Assembly (NCBI RefSeq): GCF_963678635.1 | Contig: NC_087069.1 | Location: 14,482,660 to 14,546,659 of the forward strand | Direction of reading: 5' to 3' | DNA length: 64,000 nt | Source: Symsagittifera roscoffensis | Taxonomy: Eukaryota > Xenacoelomorpha > Acoela > Convolutidae | In this document: positions 29,976-39,506 of the stretch, one piece after another | How the letters are laid out: each line of letters begins with the position of its first letter | Numbering within the stretch: the first letter of the stretch is position 1 | The notes under the pieces: model-generated | Database searches by the model: none | What the model was told of the DNA's origin: nothing | What the model saw: only the letters and a program-made list of their open reading frames with translations | Program-made: the position numbers and the translations under genes

Positions 29976-29996
29976 ATTCCCTATCTTAATACATTG
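29976..29996 (-). repeat. 21-bp terminal-repeat motif inside the Maverick-like element
   Basis: These 21 bases are identical to a motif in the right terminal inverted repeat (TTCCCTATCTTAATACATTG plus one base). They occur in duplication unit B and I do not see them in unit A, so they were probably gained by conversion or aberrant repair. Confidence 0.6.
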
Positions 29997-30462
29997 TTTT
30001 CCAGTATTTTTGATCAATATACATGCAAAGAGGAGATTTTTTTATGGTCAAAATTAAAACAAAGAATTTCATTTTCTTTAATTATTAAATGTGCAAGAAA
30101 ATCCTCTTTCAGTTTTCTTTAAAATGCGAAAATATTTCATGAAATTTTTCTTAATATGCGAGATTTTCTTTGATTTTTTTAACAAGTGTGCAAAAAAAAT
30201 TTTGAAAAGTTTTGCATGGTGCAAAAATTAATGTGAAGTTTTTAACATGCTTGCAAAAATTGGTTTAAATTTTTGCCATCTTTCTAACAAAGTTCTATAA
30301 AAATATTTACCAGATGCATAATTAGTTTCATTTTTAACAAATTTTTACCATTGAAATTTCCTAATAAACTTTTCGATGATCTCTTTGTTCCTATCTCTTG
30401 AAAATAAATTTACTAGATGTAAAACAATTAAATTACAAAGCACAAGACAGTAGCCAATTTAT

Positions 30463-30960
30463 TTACAAATCAAAGAGCTGTCGAGCAGCTGAGTTCTCAA
30501 AACTTTGCAAGTTCTCAATGGAGCGCAAAGCTGGTCTTGCGTCCATCACTGGTGGTTCGCTGACTGGAGTTCTTGGCTCAGAAAACCCCTCATCCTCTCC
30601 GATTGTAATTGGGTTGTCCACAGATCCCTCTTCCCAAGGAAAGAGGAAATCGTCGAATGGTTGAGCCACATATCTAGAGTCAGGAATTTCGGGGTAGTTC
30701 ATTCCCACATGTTCGGCCACTTCCTCCATCATTTGCATTTCTCCAAGTTGATTCTCTGTAGGAGGTACTTGCGTTATATGATGTTCGTTGAAATCCCTGC
30801 GCATCACCTCCACCATATGCCAGACTTGGATTGGGATGTCCATTCGTGCCAGAAAAACTCCACAAACTGTTTCTCGCACTTGGATTTGTACTAAATCAGC
30901 CGAAAGTTCCACCGAGAACATAAGGTTGTTGTTTTGTACTGAGAAGATCATTTTGAGCAA
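30463..30960 (-). CDS. 165-aa Maverick accessory protein, paralogue B
   Basis: Intact ORF with the same architecture as paralogue A: a strand block (DLVQIQVRETVCGVFLARMD), the helix QVWHMVEVMRRDFNEHH, an acidic middle with DDFLFPWEE, and a C-terminal RPALRSIENL...QLFDL. It carries two CCAATCAGA motifs upstream (31138, 31181), closer to consensus than those of paralogue A. Two repeats of a GAGAGAGG-GGTAGTTGACGG type lie between gene and CCAAT motifs, as in unit A. Retention of two open copies next to a broken polymerase suggests either recent inactivation or selection on these small genes. Confidence 0.6.
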   Translation of the reverse strand: MLKMIFSVQNNNLMFSVELSADLVQIQVRETVCGVFLARMDIPIQVWHMVEVMRRDFNEHHITQVPPTENQLGEMQMMEEVAEHVGMNYPEIPDSRYVAQPFDDFLFPWEEGSVDNPITIGEDEGFSEPRTPVSEPPVMDARPALRSIENLQSFENSAARQLFDL

Positions 30961-31489
30961 TAAGTTGAGTTAATGAGTAAAAACAAGATTTACAGTTGAG
31001 GGTGAAAGTTGACTGTGGTTAAGTTGAAATTATTGTATTTAGAGCTGAGAGAGGAGGTAGTTGACGGTAGTTAAGTTGAAAATAAAATGATTTTTAGCTA
31101 AGAGAGAGGGGTACCTTCAACTGGAATGTGTGGGTTTAACCAATCAGAATGGATTTTCCTTATTTGGATTGTAGTCGTGTCCAATCAGATTTTAGTTTCC
31201 TTTTTTGGAATTCTTATAGAAAACTCGTGTCCAATTGGAAACAAAGCTCCATTTTACACATTGTCGTTTCCAATCACAAAAATGTTCATTTTTGTTCAAG
31301 TTGTCGTATTCAACCAGAGGAACATTTTAAGGACTTAAATCTTTCAAATATGTAAAAATATACACAAAAGCAATTGCAAAAATAAATGACCAAGATTTGT
31401 TTGCAGTAAAAATAAGAAATATTGCTGATATAAATAACAAAAGAAAGAAAATTAAAAAAAGTAACATCTTTGCAACTTTTTTCATCAAG

Positions 31490-31985
31490 TTAATTGAATT
31501 TTTTGTATGTAATCAATGAGAAATTGCTGATTTTTGAGTAAATAGTCAAGTTCTTTGATTTTGATGTAAATTTGGGAAGATAACTCAAAGTTGACGAATT
31601 TTCAAAGCAGACTTCTGGAAATCTGATTCCAAACCGAATCAAGCAGGATTTTGAACTTTGAAAATCTTTAAAGAAATGATGGAATAAAGAATTTTGCTGA
31701 GGTGTTTTTACAAATTTGGGTTTTGGATAGGGGATAAAAAGAGTTTTTGATATATTATCGTACGATTTGTTGATCAATTTCAAATTCTCGAGAATAAACA
31801 AAATTTTTTTTCCTTGTGAGGTGTAATTCAGCCGTAAGTTTAAAATTTTGATACGCAATATGTGAATCAAAAGTAAACTCTTTGATTGAGTAAGTTTCTC
31901 TGAAGAGACCTTTACTTAGTCGGATAACTCTATTTTGTACAATAAAGACGTCCAAAAACTTATGAAAAAAAGTAAGAGTCAACAT
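31490..31985 (-). pseudogene. Broken minus-strand Maverick gene
   Basis: Two overlapping minus-strand frames (31755-31985 and 31490-31870) look like one protein interrupted by a frameshift near 31760-31800 and by later stops. The N-terminal part reads VIRLSKGLFRETYSIKEFTF. It is divergent from the polymerase gene across a shared CCAAT-containing region, mirroring the other gene pairs. Function unknown; possibly another member of the accessory family. Confidence 0.45.
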
Positions 31986-32127
31986 CTATTTCATCAATAA
32001 GAAAATCAATTGGAATTTTTTCTTTTTTCTTATAAAGTAACTCGAGGAATCTCAAATGATTTTTGTAGGACATTTTTCAAATAAAGACTAAGGTTTTTAA
32101 AAAAAAAACAATTCACTTTTAGAAAAT

Positions 32128-32290
32128 GCTGAATTCTGATTGGTTGATTTTCAACAAACAGTGTTACTAAAAAAATACTCAATTCTGATTGGTTGATTTT
32201 CTCTAATAAAAATCAAAAAAAAAAACTTTTTTCATTCTGATTTTCTTTTACGTTAAAAGCAACTGCTATATACTTTGTATAACTACTTGA
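32128..32290 (+). promoter_or_regulatory. CCAAT and TATA-like promoter of the polymerase gene
   Basis: TTCTGATTGGTTGATTTTC (the complement of CCAATCAGAA) occurs at 32134 and 32183, with a partial third at about 32234, on a period of 50 bp. Orientation relative to the gene is the same as for the zinc-finger gene. CTATATAC (32265) and TGTATAAC (32276) are TATA candidates. It may serve the minus-strand gene at 31985 too. Confidence 0.5.
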
Positions 32291-32434
32291 AATAAATTTC
32301 AAATATTTTTAACAATTCAAATTAAGTAAAAAAAATTTTTATTAAATTTTTGGAACATTTTAAATCTCCCAATTTGATATGTACCAAGTACTAACAGCTT
32401 TATATTGAGACTTAAAAATTCTCCCATTTTTTAG

Positions 32435-35400
32435 ATGCCATCGCTGAATAGAAATGAGAAAGTGATATGCGAGGATTGTGATAAAGAGTACAGGAGGTCC
32501 GATGCGGCTCGACATCGCAAGAGTGCGAAAGATCGAGTGCGACATATTTATCCAAAAAATGTATATACACTTCGAGAAACGCTATTTGAAAAGTTGGAAG
32601 GTTTCAATATCCCAGTTTCGAAAGATAACACACTATTCAACAACCTAGCCATTTTCGATTTTGAGTCGATATGTGTTCCATCAGATGAACTGAAAGCTAC
32701 CCAAACAACAACTTGGATTGGAAAGACGTTCCAATTTCTGTATCAATATCCTCAAAACTGATAGATGAACCAATTTTTATTTATAACAAGGATCCGCAAA
32801 AGCTTTCTATCGATTTTGTAATCAAACTCGAACTTTTGGCTGAGAAAAGTAAGCTCGAAATGAGAACTAAATTTCAAGATGTTGAAAGAGTAGTGAATGA
32901 GCGGATGTCAAAAATTTTCCAAGAGTTGAATGCAAGATGTCGAAATCTTCCAACTGAAAACTTTGAATACGAAGATGAATGTATAGAAGATACCGAGGAA
33001 ACTGATATGTCAACTCAGTTTTTGAGAATGCAGAAAAATCAGCTGATTGATTTGAAACAAAATCTGGAGAGGTATGTTAACACGTTACCTGTATTTGGGT
33101 TTAACAGTGGAAGATATGATCTGAACTTGATCAAGAGCTATCTGATTCCCTACTTAATCAATGATAAAGAAGCTGAACCTATGGTTATCAAAAAGGCTAA
33201 CGATTTTATATCCTTCAAGTTTGGAGATATACAGTTTCTCGATATCATGAAATTTTTGGGTGGAGCAACATCTCTAGACTCCTTTCTTAAAGCTTACAAA
33301 GCCGGTGAGACAAAAGGGTTTTCCCTTATGAGTGGTTTGACAGTCCAGACAAGCTCGAGAGTGAAGAATTACCTCCATACGAAGCCTTTTTCAGTAAACT
33401 GAGAAACAACAAACCTCTTGATAAAGACTTTAAGGATTACCAGAACCTCAAGTCAAGTGGTGGACTTGATTAGCAGCAAGCACTAAAGAAACTTCAAATC
33501 AGGTCAGTACCTGCATCTGGATGGGATAATTACAAATATTTACAGGAGATTTGGCAGAAACATGGAATGATTACATTTAAAGATTTTTTGCAGTGGTACA
33601 ACAACAAATATGTTGTTCCAACCCTTGAAGCAATGCAAAAAACGGTTCAGTTTTATCATCAGAAAGAAATTGATATGTTAAAACTTGGATGTACTCTTCC
33701 AAATCTGGCAAATATTTTTCTTCAAAATCAACCAATGAAAAATTCTACCCTTTTTGCGAAAGTGATAGAGATTTGTGCGAGAAAATTAGAGAGGATATGA
33801 CGGGTGGACCATCAATTGTGTTTACTCGAAAAGCTGTTGTGGATGAAACCTTTATCCGGGATTCATCAAATGTCTGCAAATCAATTGTTGGAAATGATGC
33901 GAGCCAGCTCTATCCCTATTCAATGTGTCAAAACATGCCAACAGGATTGTACACAAGATGGGAGTTTGATTCCGATATGCAAAAATTCAAAGCTAGACAT
34001 AACCGATCTCGCATTTTTGAGAACATGGTCATGTCTTACTACCAAGAAACCAGACCAGAATGTAGAAATGAGAGCTTCCACACATCTGGAAATCAAAAGA
34101 AAATTGACTGTTTCAATGTTGATGGATATTGCAATCACTGCAAAACAGTGTTTGAAGCAATGGGATGCTATTAACATTTTTGTCCTTGCCAGGAGACTCG
34201 TCCCTCACTTAGCGATGAAGATATTGAGAGAGGAAACAGAAGGAGAGAGGAGATGGATGACTTGAGACGTGAATATATTCGCGAAAAAGGATGCAAAATC
34301 GAAGAGATGTGGGAATGTGAGTGGTGGCAAAACTTCAAAACGAACGAAAAAATAAAGAATCAATTCCGATCCAACTTTCCCTACAAAAAACCTCTCTCTA
34401 CTGATTCTTTATTGGAAAAAATAAGAGATGGATCTCTTTATGGCTATATTCAGTGCGACTTAGTTGTTCCAGACGAACTGAAAGCAAAATTTTCTAATTT
34501 TCCTCCAATTTTTAAAAACACTGATGTTGGAAGAAATGACATTGGGGATTATATGCAAAATTATGCCATAGGAAATGATCTTCTGAAGCATCCCCAGCGT
34601 ATGCTAATATCTAGTTTCAAACTAGAAAATGGTTCCATCATTACTCCTCTTTTCAAATTCTACATGGAACTTGGCTTACAGTGTACAAAAGTTTGCCGCT
34701 TTGTACAGTATCTCCCTCGAAAATGCTTCAACAAGTTTGTTCAGTCGGTTGTTGATGCTAGAAGGGAAGGAGATGAGAACCTTTTATCTGGTGTTGTTGC
34801 AGAGACTATGAAGCTTTTAGGTAATTGATCCTACGGTTACCAGATAATGGACAGATCGAGACATACGATCACAAAGTATTTGAATGATGAGAAAACACAC
34901 AAAGCAATTAATGAACCTCTCTTCAAACAATTGAACACTGTTCAGGAAGACTTGTATGAGATTGAGTTACTAAAGTCAACAATTGAGCACAAAGAACCCA
35001 TAATAGTCGGATTTTTCATTCTGCAGTATGCAAAGCTGAGAAAGCTTGAGCTTTACTACAATATTTTGACAAATTTTGTGATGTAAATAAGTTCGAGGAA
35101 TTAGAAATGGACACGGACTCGCTGTATTTAGCTCTTGCTGAGGAAAATTTGTATGATTGTATTCGCCCGGAGAAAAAAGGTGACTGGGAAAAATTGAGAG
35201 AAAAAGATTGCAGAGATTCATTCAGAGCAGATTCAAAAACAAACTTTTTTCCACGAACATGTTGTAGCGTTCACAAGAAGCACGATAAACGAGAGCCTGG
35301 TCTGTTCAAAGAAGAATTTAGGTGTACGGAGATGCTATATTTATGCAGCAAGACTTATTGTTGCTATGACAACAAATCAGACAAAATGAAGTTTAGCAGC

Positions 35401-35625
35401 AAAGGATTGAATAAAAGAATTCTAGAGGAATCCGGTGATGGACCTATGGAAAAATACAGGAAAGTACTCGACGAAGCAATCAACTTGACTTCAACAAACA
35501 GAGGATTTAGAACCATTAATCATATGGTTGCTACATACGAGCAAACAAAGAAGGGATTGAGCTACTTTTACCCTAAAAGACAAGTTCAGGACGACGGAAT
35601 ACACACAAAACCTTTGAACTTGTAA
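32435..35625 (+). pseudogene. polB: Protein-primed family B DNA polymerase (Maverick/Polinton type), decayed
   Basis: The frames run from a zinc-finger-like N-terminus through exonuclease motif I (FDFES, 32657), exonuclease motif II (GFNSGRYDLNL, about 33100), polymerase motif A (NDASQLYPYS, 33896), motif B around 34820-34860 (KLLGN, interrupted, then YGYQIMDRSRH), motif C (MDTDSLYLAL, 35107) and a C-terminal DGIHTKPLNL. The order and motifs are those of Maverick/Polinton polymerases. Breaks: frame changes near 32720, 33320, 33730 and 35075, and in-frame stops at 33471, 34172 and 34826, the last inside motif B. About 1060 codons in total, the normal length. Breaks are few and motifs intact, so inactivation seems recent; one or two could be small introns or assembly errors. 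Confidence 0.88.
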
Positions 35626-35769
35626 ATAACTGATGGTGTAATAGCATTCAATTCAGTATTGATCAAGTAACTGTAAACTTGTGGTTAAATGATTATACGA
35701 AGCAGTGATTTATATACTTCATCTTTTGAATATAATTTTTTTTCTTCAAAAAACATGATTTTTTTGCTC

Positions 35770-36295
35770 GAAGTTTCGTTAGGTTTCAATATGGCTTTTA
35801 GATAGCTTTCTCGTTGAATCAAACCTATAAAACAATAACCAAAACATCTAAACCGTAGAAGCTAGCTAAGAAACGCAAGTATTGGCAAAATCGAGCTCAA
35901 AAAACTCGGTTGCCAAAATTTTTTTGAAACTTACCATCTGAAACTTTACCATCTTACCATCTGAAACCTTACCATCTTAATACATAGGAAACCTATTCCC
36001 TATCTTAATACATAGGGAAATCTATTCCCTATTGAGTTCTGAATTGCCTACAATGAATTTCTTATACATAGCGAAATCTACACATGGGAAATTCGGGCGC
36101 CGAAAAAAACTTACCATCTTACCATCTGAAACCTCGTATCTTAATACATTGGGAAACCTATTCCCTATCTTAATACATTGTAGACTCTATACCCAACCTT
36201 AATACATAGCCTGCTGACCGGATGCTCTATTCCCTATCTTAAGGGGGGTCAGCAGGCACCCCCCCCCCCACTCTCCCTCACCCTTCTACTACTAA
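35770..36295 (-). repeat. Right terminal inverted repeat of the Maverick-like element
   Basis: Reverse-complement match to 21074-21580, with small indels only: an extra TAG/ATTAG triplet at the outer end and a loss next to the C run. High similarity between the two copies points to a fairly recent insertion or to conversion between the ends. Confidence 0.9.
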
Positions 36296-36301
36296 CCAGA
36301 A
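36296..36301. repeat. Right 6-bp target duplication CCAGAA
   Basis: Same six bases as 21068-21073. Its AG is also the only acceptor dinucleotide that keeps the flanking host frames in phase. Confidence 0.65.
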
Positions 36302-36566
36302 CAAGAGAATTCTCAGGGAAAACAACAAGAACGGAAGTCGTGTGAAACTGATCGAGATTGAAGAAAGAATAGGATTGTCAGAAACCACTCCGAGTTGTAA
36401 CGATTGTGCAGCTACAATCGTTACGGAGCAATTCACGAGAACCAGGAAGGGTGTTGGAACGACGTGTCCAGTCTTCCGAGATGAAAAAAGAGCGTTATTT
36501 GCCCGGGTTCCAGAATCCGGAAGGGTCTCGGGAGATAACTTAAACCTTATTTTAACAAACTTTTAG
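36300..36566 (+). CDS. Probable host exon downstream of the Maverick insertion
   Basis: The open frame begins within the target duplication and continues through ENNKNGSRVKLIEIEERIGL, TIVTEQFTRTRKGVGTTC and DEKRALFARVPESGR, ending at TAG 36564. GC is well above neighbours. Phase 0 at its left edge matches the exon ending at 20970. A donor is possible at AAGG|GTCTCG (36518), so the last codons may be intronic. No family recognised. Two Cys pairs (SCNDC, TTC) are present but do not make a clear zinc finger. Confidence 0.45.
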   Translation, partial: NKRILRENNKNGSRVKLIEIEERIGLSETTPSCNDCAATIVTEQFTRTRKGVGTTCPVFRDEKRALFARVPESGRVSGDNLNLILTNF

Positions 36567-37786
36567 CTTCCTGGAAATAACCTGAATTGAATTAATAACA
36601 TCCAAGTTTGTTTTCAGATTATGAGAAGCTAGGAGTTGAGGGAAAGGGTTGATCCATCTTCGATGGAGATGATGATTTTTATCTACTGAACAAAAACAAT
36701 AGTAATATAGTAAAAAAGCAGTAGCCCTGTTTTCAGGAGTGACCTCGTGTTCTGGGGATACTGAGACCCAGCCATGAGCTCACTATTTTGCATATAATTA
36801 AGTTAAATAGAGCGTTCTGATCGAAGCCGGAAACAGTAACGTTTTTGTCGACATGATGTTAGAAAGACCACTAAAAGAACTGGCTATGGCAGAGGCGGTG
36901 AAAAGCATGTAGAGCTGTGTTTAGACGCTAGCCAGTGGTTTTAGAACCTAGCTAAATTTTCCGTCGATATGTACTTCCGGGCGAATGTTACATACATTAT
37001 AATTTTGCGGATTTTGCTTCTGTTTGAGGAAGCCGCTGACAATCAGCGGAATTCGATTACATTGTCTAGAATTCGGAATAACTAGTTATATTGAGGAATC
37101 TTTGGCAAAACTAAAATGCTGACAAAACTATTTTAACCGAGAATTAATGCGAAATCCACTGAATTTTTGTAAAATCGAAAATACTTGCTTTTGGGAACAA
37201 ACTTAAAGAGTTGTCTCTGGATTCCAGTGACTTACAGGCTCAAAGTTATATGCTGTTTTGATATTCGAAGTTGGGGTAAAAAATGATAAGTTTCATTTTT
37301 ATGAATTGTTAATTAAAATAACTGTAATTAATTAACTATTCAAAGTAACATTCCCTTTCTATACAGCAAGGACGGAAAATTTGCCAGTTGAACGATACAG
37401 GCTAATGTTTATTTAGTAATATGTCAGAATCAAACTTTTGTTCATCAAAATGACTAATTTTGCTTATTTTGTAAAGCCCCTGTGTTTCAATTTTTATTTT
37501 GTGAACTTCGGCAATTTTGTAAATTGTTTTCGTTTGTTTTTGATCGACTGATTGAAGTTTTTTCACAAGTTTTAAGAATATGCAAAAATTGCATTTTGGT
37601 GATCAAATCGAATTTAGTTAATAAAATTCCAATTGAACATTTCTGAAATAATTGAGAAAATTTTAGCTTTCAATGTGCAATTCAAGGTTTACCAAATTAT
37701 TTTCCAACTCTTAAGCTATTTGAAGTTTTAAATTGTTCTTTGCAGCTTCCTATTGCAGAATGTGATTGAAACTTAACTTTTTTTAG
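36567..37786. other. Probable intron or intergenic sequence
   Basis: No repeat or gene identified. An acceptor-like TTTGTTTTCAG at about 36618 precedes only a 12-codon open stretch. Confidence 0.35.
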
Positions 37787-38035
37787 AGCAATGGAGAGAA
37801 AACTATCAATCACTGGACATTTTGTTTCAAAAGGGAAATTGTTTACCCAGATGGAAAACATGCCCGGTTTGGATCCAATGGGAGAAAGATTCATGAGATC
37901 TGATGATGTTAAGAAAATGTCACAGGAAGTGTCAAGTTCTGTTGTGGCGGAAGCTACTACCGATTATGGATACGTTCCAAGAGAAGGTGTGTCGGAAAAA
38001 GAACTTGAAGATTTTTTCGCATTGTGCGAGACTTA
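37787..38035 (+). CDS. Probable terminal exon of a host gene (82 codons)
   Basis: The acceptor AACTTTTTTTAG ends at 37786. The frame contains an ATG at 37791 and encodes a polar, protein-like sequence with MENMPGLDPMGERFMRSDD and REGVSEKELEDFFALCET before TAG at 38034-38036. It has no signal peptide. It could be the 3' end of the gene split by the Maverick, but the phase (one base before the first full codon) does not match the donor I see at 36518, so an exon may be missing. Function unknown. Confidence 0.45.
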
Positions 38036-38036
38036 G

Positions 38037-39306
38037 GATTGCGAAATTTCGGACACATTTCACGAGTCTCGTGGATTTTAGCAAATAATTAAACTCAAGT
38101 GACCTTAGCTTACAAAAAAACGTAGGGAGACTTTTCTGGAGTGGATAAGTTTTTTTGAAAAAGTCAGCACTTCTTTATGCTGGTGAAACTTCATACTAGT
38201 CGAAAGTCTTTTTTGTTTTGTTTGCGTGTAATATAACATTTCTTAAACCATATTGAAAAACTGTTCTGGTATTCTTGGTCTGCAGTTCTTCAACCGATTT
38301 TTTATATTTTGTCATTCATTTTTGATTTTATTTTTTTGAACAACTAGCCTAATGAACCTAATGAACAACTAAAATGTTTATTTTTTGTTGTCTTTCAGGA
38401 ACTAAACACGTGCCTTTTATTGCAAATTAGAACGGAAAAACACTTTTTTTTCCAAAAACTGATGCTCCGCCAGCTGAGTTAAAACATGCGCATTTTTAAA
38501 ATTGAGTCATTATATGAATCATACGATGAGTAAAAATGTAGTTCGAACTGTAGTTCAAAAAGTGTAGTTAAAAAAATGTAGTTCAACTAAATAATTATAC
38601 AAATTGGCAAAACTAAGATCCTAATTGATTAACGTAAAATTTAGTGTTTAACTTGATAAGCTATTAATCACGAAATAACAAATTTTAGTAACTATCGAAT
38701 TGATCGTAATCGACTGCATTTTTAAATCGAGTTAATGAAAACGGTATGTGTTAAACTCTTTTTACATACAAAATATTTTCAGACTGACTATCTATCTTGA
38801 CTAACAACCATTATAAATAGTATGAAACGAAGTTATAATTAATACTTTTCAATTAATAGTTCGAAGGAAAGAAGCTATGAAAATCATTTATCTCTAAAAA
38901 GTTTGCCAAAAAAACAAAATCATCCAAATTTAATTTTTAAGTTTTGTCGGCTATTTTTTTTCACAAAATTGTGATTAAAAACTTGACTTTAGAACTTGCG
39001 TTTGAGAATGTTTTATCTTGATTGCAGTTTCTTCTGACCGCGGAAGTTTTATAACTTCAAGTTTTTAAGGAGATCTTTTGAAACTTACAACTTGCAGTAA
39101 AAAAAAACTTCCCTCATTTGATTATAGTTCACCATAACACTGAGAGAGGCCTATAATTCTATTTTTAGGCAGTAGGGTTCTTTCTAAACCTCAAACTTAA
39201 AATTGATTGTGTTAAAATTTTATTCGAAAGGGGCTGACATGCTCAAGCTGTCCAAAACATTGGAGGATTTCCTGACTAGACACAAAACTACATCCAAAAA
39301 GTTAAC
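38037..39306. other. AT-rich sequence up to the assembly gap
   Basis: Nothing recognisable except a short coding-like stretch at 39230-39306 (DMLKLSKTLEDFLTRHKTTS) that runs into the gap. Its frame is open into the Ns, so it is unresolved. Confidence 0.35.
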
Positions 39307-39506
39307 NNNNNNNNNNNNNNNNNNNNNNNNNNNNNNNNNNNNNNNNNNNNNNNNNNNNNNNNNNNNNNNNNNNNNNNNNNNNNNNNNNNNNNNNNNNNNN
39401 NNNNNNNNNNNNNNNNNNNNNNNNNNNNNNNNNNNNNNNNNNNNNNNNNNNNNNNNNNNNNNNNNNNNNNNNNNNNNNNNNNNNNNNNNNNNNNNNNNNN
39501 NNNNNN
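39307..39506. other. Assembly gap, 200 N
   Basis: Exactly 200 Ns, probably a placeholder. True distance and even adjacency of the two sides are unknown. The sequence after it starts inside a decayed retroelement, so its 5' half may be missing here. Confidence 0.95.

Larger units (their letters stand above)
29469..31480. repeat. Unit B of the 2-kb tandem duplication
   Basis: Collinear with unit A. The two diverge by roughly a quarter in protein and more in spacer, so the duplication is old relative to the insertion, or evolves fast. The minisatellite part is not expanded here. Confidence 0.8.
21074..36295. mobile_element. Maverick/Polinton-like DNA element, 15.2 kb
   Basis: The element is bounded by inverted repeats of about 0.5 kb that match closely over their length, and by a 6-bp duplication. 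It contains a decayed protein-primed family B DNA polymerase (32435-35625) plus at least six small genes. Size, repeats and polymerase fit Mavericks. I find no retroviral-type integrase, FtsK-like ATPase, adenain-like protease or jelly-roll capsid frame. Those are lost, unrecognisable, or were never present. About 2.6 kb after the left repeat has no ORF. The element sits at a candidate splice acceptor of a host gene. Confidence 0.85.

Noticed and set aside
33471..34828. Stops in the DNA polymerase as evidence of an alternative genetic code
   Set aside because: Three different stop codons and four frame changes occur in the same gene, while neighbouring genes use normal stops. Decay is simpler.
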